The notes under the pieces were generated by a model. It was not told the origin of the DNA, ran no database searches, and saw nothing but the letters and a program-made list of their open reading frames with translations. 64,000 bases of DNA from Helicobacter magdeburgensis (GTDB lineage Bacteria; Campylobacterota; Campylobacteria; Campylobacterales; Helicobacteraceae). The translations under genes were made by a program, and so were the position numbers. Positions 34,372 through 45,058 of this stretch are shown piece by piece; position 1 is the stretch's first letter; the number at the start of each line of letters is the position of its first letter. Location: positions 1-64,000 of the forward strand of contig NZ_JRPE02000009.1 of NCBI RefSeq assembly GCF_000765825.2. Reading direction: 5' to 3'.

Positions 34372-36348
34372 ATGAAAGTAGTATATAGCGATGCCTTGAT
34401 TATTGGGGGCGGATTAGCAGGGCTTAGAGCTTCTATTGCGGCAAAAGAGGCAGGATTAAACACAATTGTATTAAGTCTTGTCCCAGTAAAAAGAAGCCAC
34501 TCGGCAGCAGCTCAAGGTGGTATGCAAGCAAGTCTTGGAAACTCTGTTAAGAGTGATGGCGATAATGAGGATTTACACTTTGCTGACACGGTGAAAGGAA
34601 GCGATTGGGGTTGTGATCAAGATGTAGCAAGAATGTTTGTTACCACCGCTCCAAAAGCAATTAGGGAATTAGCAGGATTTGGTGTGCCTTGGACTAGAAT
34701 CCAAAAAGGCGATCGTCCGGCAGTTATCAATGGCGAAAAGGTAACAATTACAGAAGATGACTTCCGCCACGGCTATATCCATTCACGCGACTTTGGTGGC
34801 ACAAAAAAATGGCGAACTTGCTATACTGCCGATGCGACAGGACATACTATGCTTTATGCGGTGGCAAATGAGGCTTATAAGCTTGGTGTGGATATACAAG
34901 ATAGAAAAGAAGCTATTTCTATCATTCATCAAGATGGCAAGTGCTATGGTGCGGTTGTGCGTGATTTGGTAACAGGTGAGCTTATAGCCTATGTGTCTAA
35001 AGGCACATTACTTGCCACAGGTGGTTATGGCAGAGTGTATAGAAATACGACAAATGCGGTAATTTGTGAGGGTATTGGTGCAGCTATTGCGATGGAGACA
35101 GGTGTTGCAAAACTTGGCAATATGGAAGCTGTGCAGTTTCACCCAACACCACTTGTGCCTAGCGGAATCTTGCTTACAGAAGGTTGTAGGGGTGATGGTG
35201 GAATCTTGCGTGATGTTGATGGCTATCGCTTTATGCCCGATTATGAGCCGGAGAAAAAGGAGCTTGCAAGCCGTGATGTTGTGTCTCGTAGAATGCTTGA
35301 GCATATCCGCAATGGTAAAGGTGTAAAATCACCTTATGGTGATCACTTGTGGCTTGATATTTCAATCCTTGGTCGCGCACACGTTGAGCGAAACTTGCGT
35401 GATGTGCAGGATATTTGTAAGACATTTGCGGGAATTGATCCTGCCACACCGGGTGTTTGGGCGCCTGTGCGACCAATGCAACATTACTCTATGGGCGGTG
35501 TCCGCACAAACTACAAGGGCGAAACTTACCTTAAAGGACTATTTGCCGCAGGTGAAGTAGCGTGTTGGGATTTACACGGATTCAATAGACTTGGTGGAAA
35601 TTCTGTAAGTGAAGCGGTGGTATCAGGTATGATTATCGGTGGGTACTTCACAGAGCATTGTCAAGGGGCAAATCTTGATGTGCAAACTGCTACATTAGAA
35701 AAATTTGTTAAAAAAGAGGAAGAATATCTTGCAGCATTGCTTAATAGCACGGGCAATGAAGATGTCTATGAGCTTAAAAATGCAATGAAAGACATTATGG
35801 ATAATGATGTGGGAATCTTCCGCGATGGCGATGGACTAAGAGAAGCGGTTGATAAGCTTGAAGAGCTATATAAACGCAGTAAAAATATCCGTGTGCAGAA
35901 TAAAAAGCTCCATAGCAACCCAGAGCTTGAAGATGCCTACCGCACACCAAAAATGCTTAAAATTGCATTATGTGTAGCAAAAGGTGCGCTTGATAGGACA
36001 GAATCTCGTGGAGCACACACACGCGAAGACTACCCAAAACGCGATGATGCAAATTGGCTAAAACGCACACTTACAAGCTGGGAAGATCCAAACCAAACAT
36101 TACCAACGGTAACTTATGAAGATTTGGATATTATGAAAATGGAGATTGCTCCGGGATTCCGCGGATATGGTGCTAAGGGTATGATTATAGAACATCCAAA
36201 TAGTGCTATAAGACAAGCTGAGATTGATAAAATCACACAAGAGATTCAGGCTAAAGGTGGCGATAGATATGCATTGCAAGAAGCTCTTATGCCTTTCAAT
36301 CTCCAGCCACAATACAAAGCAAGAAATCAACGACTAGGAGATAAGTAA
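34372..36348 (+). CDS. frdA: Fumarate reductase flavoprotein subunit
   Basis: FrdA reduces fumarate to succinate with covalently bound FAD during anaerobic respiration. The dinucleotide fold is [17 protein letters not shown] (about residues 5-21). The FAD-linking His is in [13 protein letters not shown]. Active-site regions are [21 protein letters not shown], and [14 protein letters not shown], and the C-terminal part has [12 protein letters not shown]. Length, 658 residues, is normal for the epsilon-type enzyme. It is directly coupled to frdC and overlaps frdB by one base. Confidence 0.97.
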   Translation: MKVVYSDALIIGGGLAGLRASIAAKEAGLNTIVLSLVPVKRSHSAAAQGGMQASLGNSVKSDGDNEDLHFADTVKGSDWGCDQDVARMFVTTAPKAIRELAGFGVPWTRIQKGDRPAVINGEKVTITEDDFRHGYIHSRDFGGTKKWRTCYTADATGHTMLYAVANEAYKLGVDIQDRKEAISIIHQDGKCYGAVVRDLVTGELIAYVSKGTLLATGGYGRVYRNTTNAVICEGIGAAIAMETGVAKLGNMEAVQFHPTPLVPSGILLTEGCRGDGGILRDVDGYRFMPDYEPEKKELASRDVVSRRMLEHIRNGKGVKSPYGDHLWLDISILGRAHVERNLRDVQDICKTFAGIDPATPGVWAPVRPMQHYSMGGVRTNYKGETYLKGLFAAGEVACWDLHGFNRLGGNSVSEAVVSGMIIGGYFTEHCQGANLDVQTATLEKFVKKEEEYLAALLNSTGNEDVYELKNAMKDIMDNDVGIFRDGDGLREAVDKLEELYKRSKNIRVQNKKLHSNPELEDAYRTPKMLKIALCVAKGALDRTESRGAHTREDYPKRDDANWLKRTLTSWEDPNQTLPTVTYEDLDIMKMEIAPGFRGYGAKGMIIEHPNSAIRQAEIDKITQEIQAKGGDRYALQEALMPFNLQPQYKARNQRLGDK

Positions 36349-37091
36349 TGAGTGCAACACAACAAAAAGGAAGAACATTAACTATTAGGGCGTTGAAGTT
36401 TGACCCACAAAGTGCGGTTTCTAAGCCTCATTTTAGGGAATATCAAGTGGAGGAAGCTCACTCTATGACGGTTTTTATCGCCCTTGGTATGATTAGAGAG
36501 CAACAAGACCCGGATTTGAGCTTTGACTTTGTATGTCGTGCTGGAATCTGCGGTAGCTGTGCGATGATGATTAATGGGCGTCCGCGTTTGGCGTGTAAGA
36601 CACTCACACAAGACTTCCCTGATGGCGTTATCACACTTATGCCACTCCCTGCATTTAAGCTTATTAAAGATTTGAGTGTAAATACAGGCGACTGGTTTGC
36701 AGGAATGACAAAGCGAGTTGAAAGCTGGATTCACACGCAACACAAGCCTGATATTTCAAAGCTTGAAATGCCAATAGAGCCTGAAGTGGCTGATGAAGTT
36801 TTTGAGCTTGATAGATGTATTGAGTGTGGGTGCTGTATCGCAAGTTGTGCTACAAAGGTTATGCGTGATGACTTCGTAGGTGCTGCGGGAATGAATAGAA
36901 TCGTGCGATTTATGATTGATCCACACGATGAACGCACTGATGAGGATTATTATGAGCTTGTGGGAAATGATGATGGTGTGTTTGGCTGTATGAGTCTTAT
37001 TGCCTGCCACGATACTTGCCCCAAAGAGCTACCGCTCCAAAGCAAAATTGCTTACTTACGCCGAAAAATGGTAAGTGTAGGTATGAAATAA
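36348..37091 (+). CDS. frdB: Fumarate reductase iron-sulfur subunit
   Basis: FrdB relays electrons from the haem anchor to FrdA through three clusters. The 2Fe-2S ligands are in [21 protein letters not shown] (C-x4-C-x2-C, last Cys 11 later). The 4Fe-4S motif is [13 protein letters not shown] and the 3Fe-4S region is [17 protein letters not shown]. Length is 247 residues. Start and frdA stop overlap (TAATG). A hairpin follows the stop codon. Confidence 0.97.
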   Translation: MSATQQKGRTLTIRALKFDPQSAVSKPHFREYQVEEAHSMTVFIALGMIREQQDPDLSFDFVCRAGICGSCAMMINGRPRLACKTLTQDFPDGVITLMPLPAFKLIKDLSVNTGDWFAGMTKRVESWIHTQHKPDISKLEMPIEPEVADEVFELDRCIECGCCIASCATKVMRDDFVGAAGMNRIVRFMIDPHDERTDEDYYELVGNDDGVFGCMSLIACHDTCPKELPLQSKIAYLRRKMVSVGMK

Positions 37092-37096
37092 TCCTT

Positions 37097-37129
37097 ATCT
37101 ATTCTCCCCAAATGCGGGGGAGGATAGAT
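37097..37129 (+). terminator. Strong hairpin after frdB
   Basis: A 13-bp stem with one wobble pair (37097-37109 with 37117-37129), GC-rich at the loop end, begins 6 nt after the frdB stop. No T run follows. It may end or process the frdCAB mRNA before the phospholipase gene at 37144. Confidence 0.55.
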
Positions 37130-37143
37130 TCTAAAGAAAGTCT

Positions 37144-38706
37144 ATGCAGTTTATTCAATCTTTTTTCTTTTCATCAACAAACTTCGCTCTCATCGCACTT
37201 GTATGCCTTTTTATTTTTGCTGGTTGCTCCTCTATTGTAGCATCTACCAAAGATATTAAAGACTCCCAAGCCTTGCAGTCAAACCCTGCGCCAACATTTG
37301 ATCCCTTGCAAACACAGCTTGCCACAACCTATAAAGAACAGCTCAGTCAAAATCCAAATCTCACAGCGGCAGTGCTTGTGAGTGATGGTATTGATGCGTT
37401 TCTAAGTCGTGCCTATTTGGCTAGAAACGCCCAAAAAACATTAATTTTACAAACCTATATCTACAAAAATGACATCGCTTCACGCATTCTTATGCACGAG
37501 GTGTGGTTGGCTGCCCAGCGGGGTGTGATTGTCAAAATGCTGATTGATGATAATGGGCTAGATTCTGATTTATCGGATATTATCGCGTTAGATTCTCACC
37601 CAAATATTGAAGTTAAGATTTTTAATCCTTACAAAAATCGCTCTCGCATTTTACGCTATCCGGAGATGGTGTTTGACTTTAATCGCATAAATCATCGTAT
37701 GCATAATAAACTTTTTATTGCCGATGATATAGCACTCATCATAGGCGGACGCAATATTGCAGATAACTACTTTGATCAAAACAATAATGTCAATTTTGTG
37801 GATACAGATGTGCTGTTTGTTGGCAAAGTTGCTAAAGATGCACGAGATAGCTTCTACACTTATTGGGATTTTCACCGCTCTATCCCTGTGGCACTTCTGC
37901 CGCTAAAATCACCCCTTAAAAAATTCAAAGCCTCGATTGAAAAGCTCAAAGCCAACCCGGAATGGAAACATTACGAGCGTGAGATAACTGCTTTAAGCCA
38001 AAAGTATGAGAGAAAAGATTTTAAAGTCCATTGGGGTAATGCCAACTTTATTGCCGATAATCCACGCAAGATTGAAGATTCTTCACTCCCAAGTCCCATT
38101 GCCAATGCACTAGGTGAAATTCTCAACCACACACATAAAAATCTCTATATCTCCGCAGCTTACCTTGTGCCAAGCAATGAAGGAATGAAACGCTTTGCGA
38201 AACTTGCTCAAAATAATGTGGATATACATATTTTGACAAACTCTCTTGCTTCCACAGATTCCCTTGTGGTATATGCGGCGTGGGAGCGATACCGCTCTAA
38301 GCTCATCAAAATGGGGGCAAAAGTCTATGAGTATCAATACCACGGCAAGGGCAAGTCTAAACTCCGTGATAAAATGTCAAAGTCTAAAGCCTCCCTGCAT
38401 AGTAAAAGTATCGTTTTTGATGATAAAATTGCGTGGATAGGCAGCTTTAATCTTGACCCACGCTCGGCAAATCTCAATACAGAATCTGTGGTTGTCTTTG
38501 ACAATCCAGAATTTGCCAAAGTTTTAAAAAATGATTTGGTAGAAGATATGCAAAGTGCGTGGCGTGTGTATTTGGATGGGAGAAAAACACGCTGGGAAGG
38601 GGAACATAATGGCACAAATGAGATTCTTAAACACCCACCAGACACAGGCATATGGACAAGATTCTTAAAAACACTCTCTAAAATGCTCCCTGAAGATCAA
38701 ATTTAG
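37144..38706 (+). CDS. Phospholipase D / cardiolipin synthase-like lipoprotein
   Basis: A 520-residue member of the PLD superfamily. The N-terminal signal (LIALVCLFIFAGC) ends in the lipobox FAGC, so it is anchored outside the cytoplasm. Two HKD motifs are visible: HRMHNKLFIADDIALIIGGRN and, in the second half, SLHSKSIVFDDKIAWIGSFNLDPRS. The family includes the YmdC/ClsC-type synthases and secreted phospholipases; H. pylori has an orthologue next to frdCAB. Substrate is not determined. A hairpin made of inverted AGAATCT words follows the stop. Confidence 0.88.
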   Translation: MQFIQSFFFSSTNFALIALVCLFIFAGCSSIVASTKDIKDSQALQSNPAPTFDPLQTQLATTYKEQLSQNPNLTAAVLVSDGIDAFLSRAYLARNAQKTLILQTYIYKNDIASRILMHEVWLAAQRGVIVKMLIDDNGLDSDLSDIIALDSHPNIEVKIFNPYKNRSRILRYPEMVFDFNRINHRMHNKLFIADDIALIIGGRNIADNYFDQNNNVNFVDTDVLFVGKVAKDARDSFYTYWDFHRSIPVALLPLKSPLKKFKASIEKLKANPEWKHYEREITALSQKYERKDFKVHWGNANFIADNPRKIEDSSLPSPIANALGEILNHTHKNLYISAAYLVPSNEGMKRFAKLAQNNVDIHILTNSLASTDSLVVYAAWERYRSKLIKMGAKVYEYQYHGKGKSKLRDKMSKSKASLHSKSIVFDDKIAWIGSFNLDPRSANLNTESVVVFDNPEFAKVLKNDLVEDMQSAWRVYLDGRKTRWEGEHNGTNEILKHPPDTGIWTRFLKTLSKMLPEDQI

Positions 38707-38714
38707 TTTTAATT

Positions 38715-38742
38715 TTTAGAATCTCAATACCGAGATTCTAAA
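38715..38742 (+). terminator. Inverted AGAATCT/AGATTCT hairpin after the PLD gene
   Basis: A perfect 11-bp stem (38715-38725 with 38732-38742) with a 6-nt loop starts 8 nt after the stop codon. Each arm contains one copy of the overrepresented word. Confidence 0.6.
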
Positions 38743-38794
38743 GATCACAACTCTTACTATCACTTTTCTTAGCTTTTGCCCACTTTTTTTGTCA

Positions 38795-38832
38795 TTTTTT
38801 TTTGAACTTAAGCTGTTTTTTTTGTTTAGAAT
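38795..38832 (+). promoter_or_regulatory. T-tract promoter of the outer-membrane protein gene
   Basis: T9 (38795-38803) and T8 (38816-38823) lie just upstream of a -10-like TAGAAT (38827-38832), which is 34 nt before the ATG at 38867. The T runs sit where length change would alter promoter spacing. Confidence 0.4.
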
Positions 38833-38866
38833 ACCTGTTTTACTTTTCTATACAAGGAGTTTTTGA

Positions 38867-39612
38867 ATGAAAAAATTACTTTTCATTGCTGGAATCAGTA
38901 TGGCGGTTTTGGCTAATTTTGGATTAGCTGATGAGCAGAAAAATACTCAACAATCTAAAAATACATTCAAGGTTAATGAAGAAGAGGCCGTGAATATGAG
39001 TAAGCAAGATTGGATTAATTTGCGTAATCGAATGAATGAAAATCAAGAATCGCATTTCCAAGCCGCCTTGCAACTTGATGATGCAGAAGAGAGAAAGCTT
39101 CATCGTGAGGCGGCTAAAAACCTTGATGAGCTAAAAAAGAAAATAGATCATCGTCGCTGGATTGAAAAAGAAGGTGGCTGGGGCATTGCCGGATCTTTTG
39201 ATTATATGAATCTTACGCAATTCTCTGGTGATCAAAGTGGTATTTTGGAGATAGGCATAAAACTTGGTGTGAGCAAAAGACAATTTCATCCAAATGTAGA
39301 GCTTCGTGCTATGGCTGGGATTGGCTGGACAAACTTTGGTAACAGCTACTATATTCCGTTAAATTTTGAGATAGCATATGCACACGATTTTCGACGAAAT
39401 CCTAGCTATTACTTTGGAGTAGAATATGATTATTCTCCACTTTACAACAAAACATTGCTCTATGTAATCGCACAACCCCACCATTTCTTGATATAATTGG
39501 AATTAAGCTTGGCTATGGACTTGATTCTAATTTACACATTAATGTTCTTGGCAAAACAATAGAAGCAGATGGTGGTAATTTCTGGACTCTTGGGTTCGTA
39601 TCATCATTTTAA
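38867..39612 (+). pseudogene. Outer-membrane protein gene with a frameshift
   Basis: The ORF opens with a signal peptide (KKLLFIAGISMAVLANFGLADE), a polar helical region, and from about residue 105 beta-barrel-like strands (GWGIAGSFDYMNL, VELRAMAGIGW, YFGVEYDYS). It stops at 39496 in the written frame. In another frame the barrel continues without a stop: PPFLDIIGIKLGYGLDS, and ends in a classical outer-membrane terminus, WTLGFVSSF, at 39612. One extra base near the CCCC at about 39476-39479 would join the two. This is either a true inactivating mutation or a sequence error. No family was recognised. Confidence 0.7.
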
Positions 39613-39745
39613 ACCGTTTCTACCAACCCAAAGACTTGTGGTAGTCTTACTACAAGTCCAAGGTGTTGTACTTACATTTGTTGAATATCTAATCGATATT
39701 CAAGTTAAAGCGAAGGATATCGTGCAATGTTCTTTAAAAAGCATT

Positions 39746-39967
39746 TTAGTGAGATTTGCGATATTCCAAAATCATCGCATACGCCTCATCTTTAAGACGC
39801 AATTTTTGTTTTTTTAGCACCTCAAGCTCCATATCACTCATAAGCTCCTCGCCATTTTCAATCTTTTGAATCCTATCATCAAGCTCATTATGCTCATCAA
39901 AAATCTTTGCAAAATGTGCGTTGTTGGTCTTAAGTGCGGTTACCTCATCTCTGTATTCGTGAAACAT
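39746..39967 (-). CDS. DUF465 / YdcH-like small protein
   Basis: A 73-residue charged helical hairpin. FHEYRDEVTALKTNNAHFAKIFDEHNELDDRIQKIE followed by a loop and LKKQKLRLKDEAYAMI is the DUF465 (YdcH) pattern of His-x-x-F, Glu-His-Asn-Glu-Leu-Asp and Lys-Lys-x-Lys-Leu-x-x-Lys-Asp. Its function is unknown. A strong GGAG site precedes ATG. It stands alone, convergent with the outer-membrane protein gene. Confidence 0.82.
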   Translation of the reverse strand: MFHEYRDEVTALKTNNAHFAKIFDEHNELDDRIQKIENGEELMSDMELEVLKKQKLRLKDEAYAMILEYRKSH

Positions 39968-40079
39968 ACTTAACTCCTTGTGTGAAATAAAACCTTATTG
40001 TAAGATATTTTCGGTAATAACACCACGCTTTTACAAGAAATTTTAGGCGACTTTTGCAACCCCAAATCTCAATAAATCA

Positions 40080-41291
40080 CTAGCTTCTATAATCAGCATT
40101 AATCTCCACATATCTATATCCCAAGTCGCAACCATACGCTACAAAGCTTCCTTCCCCCATACCCAAATCGCAAGTGATTTTAAAACTTTCTTGTTTCATC
40201 ACTTCTGCCGCTTTTGCTTCCATTATCTCATCAAAGCAAATCTCACCCTTATCAAACACCACCACATCATCAAAAGCAATTTTCAATCGCTCCTGTGCTG
40301 AATCTACCCCACTAGCCCCAATAGTAGAGGCTATCCTACCCCAATTTGGATCGCCCCCAAAAATAGCCGTTTTGACTAAAAGTGAGTTTGATAACGCCTT
40401 TGCAGCTTTCATCGCTTGAGCTTCATTCATCGCATTACGCACGTCAAATGCCACCACACGCGTCGCCCCCTCGCCATCACGCACAATATCAAGGGCAAGT
40501 TTATGCATTACTATTTGCAACGCTTCCTTAAACGCATCTTTGTCATACACGCCACTATATCCATTTGCAAACAAAAATACAGAATCATTTGTGCTTGTAT
40601 CGCCATCTACGCTAATGGCATTAAAACTATTCTTCAAACACTCTTGCAATGCTTCTTTAGCGTGAGATTCTACAATCTTAGCATCAGTTGTGATAAAGCA
40701 GAGCATTGTCGCAAGGGAGGGTTGTATCATACCCGCCCCCTTTGCCATAGCCCCGATGTGAAACTCCCCTTCTTCTAGCTTAACTTTTAAGGCTATTTCT
40801 TTACTAAAAGCATCAGTTGTGCGTATGGCATTAGCCGCCCTTGTGTGTGCGTCCTTATCATTTTCAAAAGGTTTAAAAAGCTTAAAACTTGCCTTAATTT
40901 TCTCCTTTGGCAGATACTGCCCTATCACGCCTGTGCTCGACATAATGGGATTTTCAACAAAAGGAAACTCTTGCTTTAAAGATTCTAGAATCTCAACCAC
41001 ATCTTGCACACCCCTTTGTCCTGTCATCGCATTAGCATTTTTGGTATTAATTAGCACAAAATTGCTCTTTTTGCCCTGCACATATTGCTTAAAATGCGTA
41101 ATGGGCGCAGCAGGAAAGCGATTATTAGTAAAGCTCACAATGGGTTGCAATGGCTCTTTGCTATATAAAAAAGCAATATCTAATAAATCCACTCCACTAG
41201 AATCCTTGCCCTTTAGCCCCGCACTCACGCCATCAGCATAGAATCCTTGTGGTGCATTCACACCACCATCAATAGGAAAAATCTCAAACAT
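40080..41291 (-). CDS. argJ: Bifunctional ornithine acetyltransferase / N-acetylglutamate synthase
   Basis: ArgJ moves the acetyl group from N-acetylornithine to glutamate in the cyclic arginine pathway. The proenzyme cleaves itself before the nucleophilic Thr in [18 protein letters not shown] (about residues 185-202). Other family segments are [37 protein letters not shown], and GGDPNWGRI. Length, 403 residues, is normal. The start overlaps the stop of the K+ channel gene by 8 nt. argC is at 14 kb. Confidence 0.95.
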   Translation of the reverse strand: MFEIFPIDGGVNAPQGFYADGVSAGLKGKDSSGVDLLDIAFLYSKEPLQPIVSFTNNRFPAAPITHFKQYVQGKKSNFVLINTKNANAMTGQRGVQDVVEILESLKQEFPFVENPIMSSTGVIGQYLPKEKIKASFKLFKPFENDKDAHTRAANAIRTTDAFSKEIALKVKLEEGEFHIGAMAKGAGMIQPSLATMLCFITTDAKIVESHAKEALQECLKNSFNAISVDGDTSTNDSVFLFANGYSGVYDKDAFKEALQIVMHKLALDIVRDGEGATRVVAFDVRNAMNEAQAMKAAKALSNSLLVKTAIFGGDPNWGRIASTIGASGVDSAQERLKIAFDDVVVFDKGEICFDEIMEAKAAEVMKQESFKITCDLGMGEGSFVAYGCDLGYRYVEINADYRS

Positions 41292-42411
41292 AATCCACCT
41301 CCCTTGGCTTTTGCTTTCTCATAATAAGTCGCTTTGTGGCACGGATATTTTCACTTGAGCCAATCACAAGCAGTTTGCACTCGCTTGAGACAATCGTATT
41401 GCCATTTGGCATACTGATATATGTGCCATCTTTTTGCGTAAGTCCCACAACCGATACATTTGTAACATCTCTAAAATGCGCTTCTTTAAGCTTTTTTAGC
41501 ACAAGCCAAGAGTAACGCGGAACAATAATCTCTTCTAAATCAAGGGGCGTATCACGGCGATATAAAAACTGCTCTAAAAGATTCTCCATATCCGGTCGCA
41601 CCGCCATAGCCGAGATTCTCTGTGCCATAAGCTTAGAAGCTGAAATCACAGAATCACAGCCTAGTTTCTTAAGTTTCTTACTCTCTTCTTGAGAATTAGC
41701 ACTCGCGATAATATAATAGGGCTTTCTGCCTAGCTCCTCTTCAAAAAGTCTCGCACTCACCACCATTGTGATATTATCTGCTGCGTTTTTAGAAAAGCTC
41801 ACAATCCCCTTAGCACTTGAAAGGTGGGATTTAAGCATAGCAATATGCGTATGTGGGTCATCAATGATATAGTAGGGGTATTTATGCTTTTGTGCTTGGG
41901 CTTCAAAATCTTTAGAATTATCCACCACAACAAATGGAATATGGGCTTCCAAAAACTGCTGGGCGAGTTCTATGGTAAATTCATTGTGATAGCAAATCAC
42001 ATAGTGATTTTGCAAACGAGCGATTTTATACACCATTTTTTGCTCCTTAATTAAGCGGATAAGTGTGCCATTATTCACAACACTCATAATAAATGCCACG
42101 CTAAAGGTTACTACTCCCGCTCCACACACCATTAAAATAGCGGTAAAAAGAATGGTAATCGTGCCAAACTCTCTCTCCCCAAGTGAGCCAAAGCCGGTAT
42201 TTGTAAAAGTATAAGAAGTTTGAAAAAATGCCTGCATTAAATCATAATCTTCTAAAATCAAATACCCCAAAGTGCCAAAAAGGAGAAAAAATTGAACGAG
42301 AATAAGCGGAAGTCTAAAAGGTTTGAGCTGCTCATACAGCTCACCTGCTAAAGAAATGTCTGGTTTTGGGTTATTGCCCCAATGAAGAAATTTTTTAAGC
42401 TTTGCAAACAA
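41284..42411 (-). CDS. kchA: Two-helix potassium channel with RCK domain
   Basis: A 375-residue channel subunit. Two membrane helices ([20 protein letters not shown] and [20 protein letters not shown]) flank a pore helix and filter read [13 protein letters not shown] cytoplasmic RCK/TrkA-N domain (about 125-345) follows, starting [21 protein letters not shown]. Synteny with rpmB matches the H. pylori channel HpKchA. The filter has Asn-Thr-Gly-Phe-Gly where K+ channels usually have Thr-Val-Gly-Tyr/Phe-Gly, so selectivity is uncertain. The start is TTG with no clear ribosome site; no ATG is available. Confidence 0.85.
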   Translation of the reverse strand: MFAKLKKFLHWGNNPKPDISLAGELYEQLKPFRLPLILVQFFLLFGTLGYLILEDYDLMQAFFQTSYTFTNTGFGSLGEREFGTITILFTAILMVCGAGVVTFSVAFIMSVVNNGTLIRLIKEQKMVYKIARLQNHYVICYHNEFTIELAQQFLEAHIPFVVVDNSKDFEAQAQKHKYPYYIIDDPHTHIAMLKSHLSSAKGIVSFSKNAADNITMVVSARLFEEELGRKPYYIIASANSQEESKKLKKLGCDSVISASKLMAQRISAMAVRPDMENLLEQFLYRRDTPLDLEEIIVPRYSWLVLKKLKEAHFRDVTNVSVVGLTQKDGTYISMPNGNTIVSSECKLLVIGSSENIRATKRLIMRKQKPREVDYV

Positions 42412-42431
42412 GATGATTGAAGCTTAGAATC

Positions 42432-42620
42432 TTAAGAGTGTTTTTTGAGTGTCCGCAAAGTAGAAGCGGCAACCTTAACTCTAATGCTGCTGCCATCTTC
42501 AAGCTTCAAGCGAATGCTACGAAGATTAGGAAGAGAGCGTTTTTTTGTTTTGTTATTTGCGTGGCTTACATTGTTGCCAACCATTGGACCTTTGCCTGTG
42601 AAGAAACATTTTCTTGCCAT
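42432..42620 (-). CDS. rpmB: 50S ribosomal protein L28
   Basis: A 62-residue protein starting [20 protein letters not shown], diagnostic of L28, and ending in a basic tail. I set the start at 42620 because this is the conserved L28 N-terminus; a longer ORF to 42662 has no support. It lies between the TolC/HlyD pair and the K+ channel. Confidence 0.95.
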   Translation of the reverse strand: MARKCFFTGKGPMVGNNVSHANNKTKKRSLPNLRSIRLKLEDGSSIRVKVAASTLRTLKKHS

Positions 42621-42685
42621 AATAAAACCTTTTTGATGAAATAAGCTTGGGATTGTAGTCAAAATTACCCCAAAACTACCTTAAA

Positions 42686-43672
42686 TTATTCAATAAGCAC
42701 ACTCATACCCACGCGTAAGCCTTCAATAGGGCTAACAGGATAGGCTTCAACTTCAAAGGTGCGTATGTCGTAACCCTTCGTTGCACTTGTCGCCCTCCAA
42801 GTCGCAAAATCGCCCATCACAGAGACAAACTCCACCTTAAACTCCGCCTCTTTTTCAAGAGCGGGAATGTAAGCTTTAAAAGTTGAGCCTTTTGGAAAAT
42901 CTTTGAGCCGATACTCTGGCAAATGAAACACAATCCACGCATCATTCATATCAATCATAAGCACAACGGGAAATCCGCTCGGTGCTAACTCTCCCTGATG
43001 GAGCAAGACATTGCTTACCTCGCCATCAGCTGGAGCGATGGCTTGAGTGTCCTTAGCATAGCTCTCCACCTCGCTTACTTGCCCTGCTGCGGCATCTTCT
43101 TTAGCTTGAGCGGCGATTTTTGTCTCGTGCGTTGCACCATCAAGGGCGATTTTATATTGCTGAAAAGCTACATTTTCATTATGCTTGGCAGTTGTGTAGT
43201 TTGCATAGGCTTCATCGCGTCTTTGCTCACTGACAACACCATCTTTATACAAAGATTCTAAACGCTCATAGGTGCTTTTGGCAAGATTTGCCATCGTTTT
43301 TGCCCCTTGCCACACATCTTTAGCTGATTGAATCGTCTCCACTCTCGCACCCTGCTTTGTTTCTGTGCTTAAGGCTTTAGCAGCTTGGTAACCAGCTTTT
43401 GCTTGTTCAAGCTTGGCTTCAAGCTCTGGAGAGTTGATCCCATATACCAAATCGCCCTTTTTTAACATATCGCCTTTTTTGACAAAGATATTTTCAACCC
43501 GCCCTGCCACTTTTGAGCTTATGGCATATTCACGCGCTTGGACTTGTGCGTAAATCTTATTTTCCTTTGGCTGATAGGCACGCACGAAACTCACAATCAG
43601 CCATAGCAAAAAAGCAAAAATAATAACAGCAAGGACTATAAACTTTAGATTCAATTTAACATTCAACTTCAT
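42686..43672 (-). CDS. HlyD-family membrane fusion protein
   Basis: A 328-residue periplasmic adaptor: one N-terminal membrane helix (FIVLAVIIFAFLLWLIVSFV), a lipoyl-type domain (ISSKVAGRVENIFVKKGDMLKKGDLVY), a long alpha-hairpin coiled coil (about 75-185) and the second half of the lipoyl and barrel domain (PADGEVSNVLLHQGE). It is EmrA/YbhG/HP1488-like and would connect an inner-membrane transporter to the TolC protein encoded 9 nt upstream. No transporter gene is adjacent. A good GGAG site precedes ATG. Confidence 0.9.
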   Translation of the reverse strand: MKLNVKLNLKFIVLAVIIFAFLLWLIVSFVRAYQPKENKIYAQVQAREYAISSKVAGRVENIFVKKGDMLKKGDLVYGINSPELEAKLEQAKAGYQAAKALSTETKQGARVETIQSAKDVWQGAKTMANLAKSTYERLESLYKDGVVSEQRRDEAYANYTTAKHNENVAFQQYKIALDGATHETKIAAQAKEDAAAGQVSEVESYAKDTQAIAPADGEVSNVLLHQGELAPSGFPVVLMIDMNDAWIVFHLPEYRLKDFPKGSTFKAYIPALEKEAEFKVEFVSVMGDFATWRATSATKGYDIRTFEVEAYPVSPIEGLRVGMSVLIE

Positions 43673-43681
43673 AACGCTCCT

Positions 43682-45058
43682 TTAGTTAAAAAATCCATAG
43701 AATCTATCCACCTCATCACTTAAGCTCAAAAGTCTAGCAAGGGCGATAGCATAGTTATACGCCACACTTTGACGCTCAATAATTGCTAAAGCTAAAGCAT
43801 TTTGAGCATCGCTCACTTCGGCACTTGTGCTCATTCCTTGCAAAAACGCCTTTTGACGCAGTTTTAGATTCTCATTTGCAAGTTCAATAGATGACTGCAA
43901 ACTGAAATATTGCGATTTGAAAGACAGCACTTCATTATAGGTTTTCTCACATAAAGTTTTTAAATCTTTTGTGGCTTGAGATTTAGCAAGTTCAGCTTCA
44001 ATGGAAGCGATTTTACTTGCTTGATACTTTTGGATTCTCCCTCCGGGTGTGATAAGCGACCACTTTGCACCAACCCCTGCAAACCAATTTGGCATAGCCT
44101 TATCAAGCACCGAGCTATTATCATTCATCATATAGCTACCAAATAGCCCCACTTCAGGCAAAAATGTAGAAAACTCAATGTGAGAGAGCTGCTTAGTAGA
44201 TTTAATCTTATTATCCATAAGGCTTAGGGCAGGATAAACTTCAAGCGTTTTGTTAATAAAATACTCTAAACTTTCTAGTCTCGCATCTTGCTTAATATCA
44301 ATCTGTTTTACAAGCTCCAATCTCTCTTTAGATTCACGATTAAGTATAGCATTGAGTGCCATATTTGCGATAATGAGATTATCACTTGCTTTTTTCACAT
44401 CAATACTTGATTTGTCATAATTCACTTGAGCTTGGAGCGTTTCTAATCGTGCGATTTGCCCTTTATTTTGTAGCTTTTGTGCGTTTTGATAATGTATCAA
44501 ATGCCCGCTATTAGCAGATTCTAGCGTGTTTAGAATCTGATTGTTTAACACCACGCCATAATACAATTTCACGCAATCTTCAAACAAACTTAACTCTTTG
44601 AGTTTAAGGACAAGATAAGAATCTTCAAGGGCGATTTGAGAAAGCTTATTAGCAAAATACCGCTTACCGCCGGTAAAAATGGGATATATGATATTAACAG
44701 CCCCAAAGATGACATTTTGATCTTGCAGGGTTACAGGCTGTCCTAAATGCTGTAATAGCGGGGCAAGAGCAGGATTCCCGCCGATATTCCCACTAAGATT
44801 GCCAAGCTGGGATTGATTGACTAGGTGCATATTCATCGGCTCTTGCAAACGCACATAATAAGCCCCAAGCGAGATTTGTGGGAGATAGAGCATTTTACTT
44901 GCGAGATTGAGTTTTTCTTGCTTCTGCACGGCGTGTTGCGTGGATTTTAACCCGTCATTGCTTTCTAAAACCTGCTTATAAGCTGATTGCAATTCCAAAT
45001 ATTCCGCTTTTCCGCTACTCATTGCGATACAAATAAGCAAGAATATCCATTTTTTCAT
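43682..45058 (-). CDS. TolC-family outer-membrane efflux protein
   Basis: A 458-residue trimeric channel subunit with a signal peptide (MKKWIFLLICIAMSSGKAEY), two repeats of long helices separated by beta strands (LPQISLGAYYVRLQEP, FLPEVGLFGSYMMND) and the usual end-of-repeat pattern. It would be the outer-membrane duct for the HlyD-type adaptor encoded next. The pair resembles H. pylori HP1489-HP1488. The downstream gene is rpmB, so the cognate pump must be elsewhere. Confidence 0.9.
   Translation of the reverse strand: MKKWIFLLICIAMSSGKAEYLELQSAYKQVLESNDGLKSTQHAVQKQEKLNLASKMLYLPQISLGAYYVRLQEPMNMHLVNQSQLGNLSGNIGGNPALAPLLQHLGQPVTLQDQNVIFGAVNIIYPIFTGGKRYFANKLSQIALEDSYLVLKLKELSLFEDCVKLYYGVVLNNQILNTLESANSGHLIHYQNAQKLQNKGQIARLETLQAQVNYDKSSIDVKKASDNLIIANMALNAILNRESKERLELVKQIDIKQDARLESLEYFINKTLEVYPALSLMDNKIKSTKQLSHIEFSTFLPEVGLFGSYMMNDNSSVLDKAMPNWFAGVGAKWSLITPGGRIQKYQASKIASIEAELAKSQATKDLKTLCEKTYNEVLSFKSQYFSLQSSIELANENLKLRQKAFLQGMSTSAEVSDAQNALALAIIERQSVAYNYAIALARLLSLSDEVDRFYGFFN

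Noticed and set aside
39569-39817. ORF downstream of the outer-membrane gene
   Set aside because: It overlaps the frameshifted 3' end of the outer-membrane gene and the YdcH gene in the other direction and has no ribosome site.
40980-40995. 14-bp palindrome AGATTCTAGAATCT in argJ as a regulatory site
   Set aside because: It lies within coding sequence and is explained by two adjacent copies of the overrepresented word.
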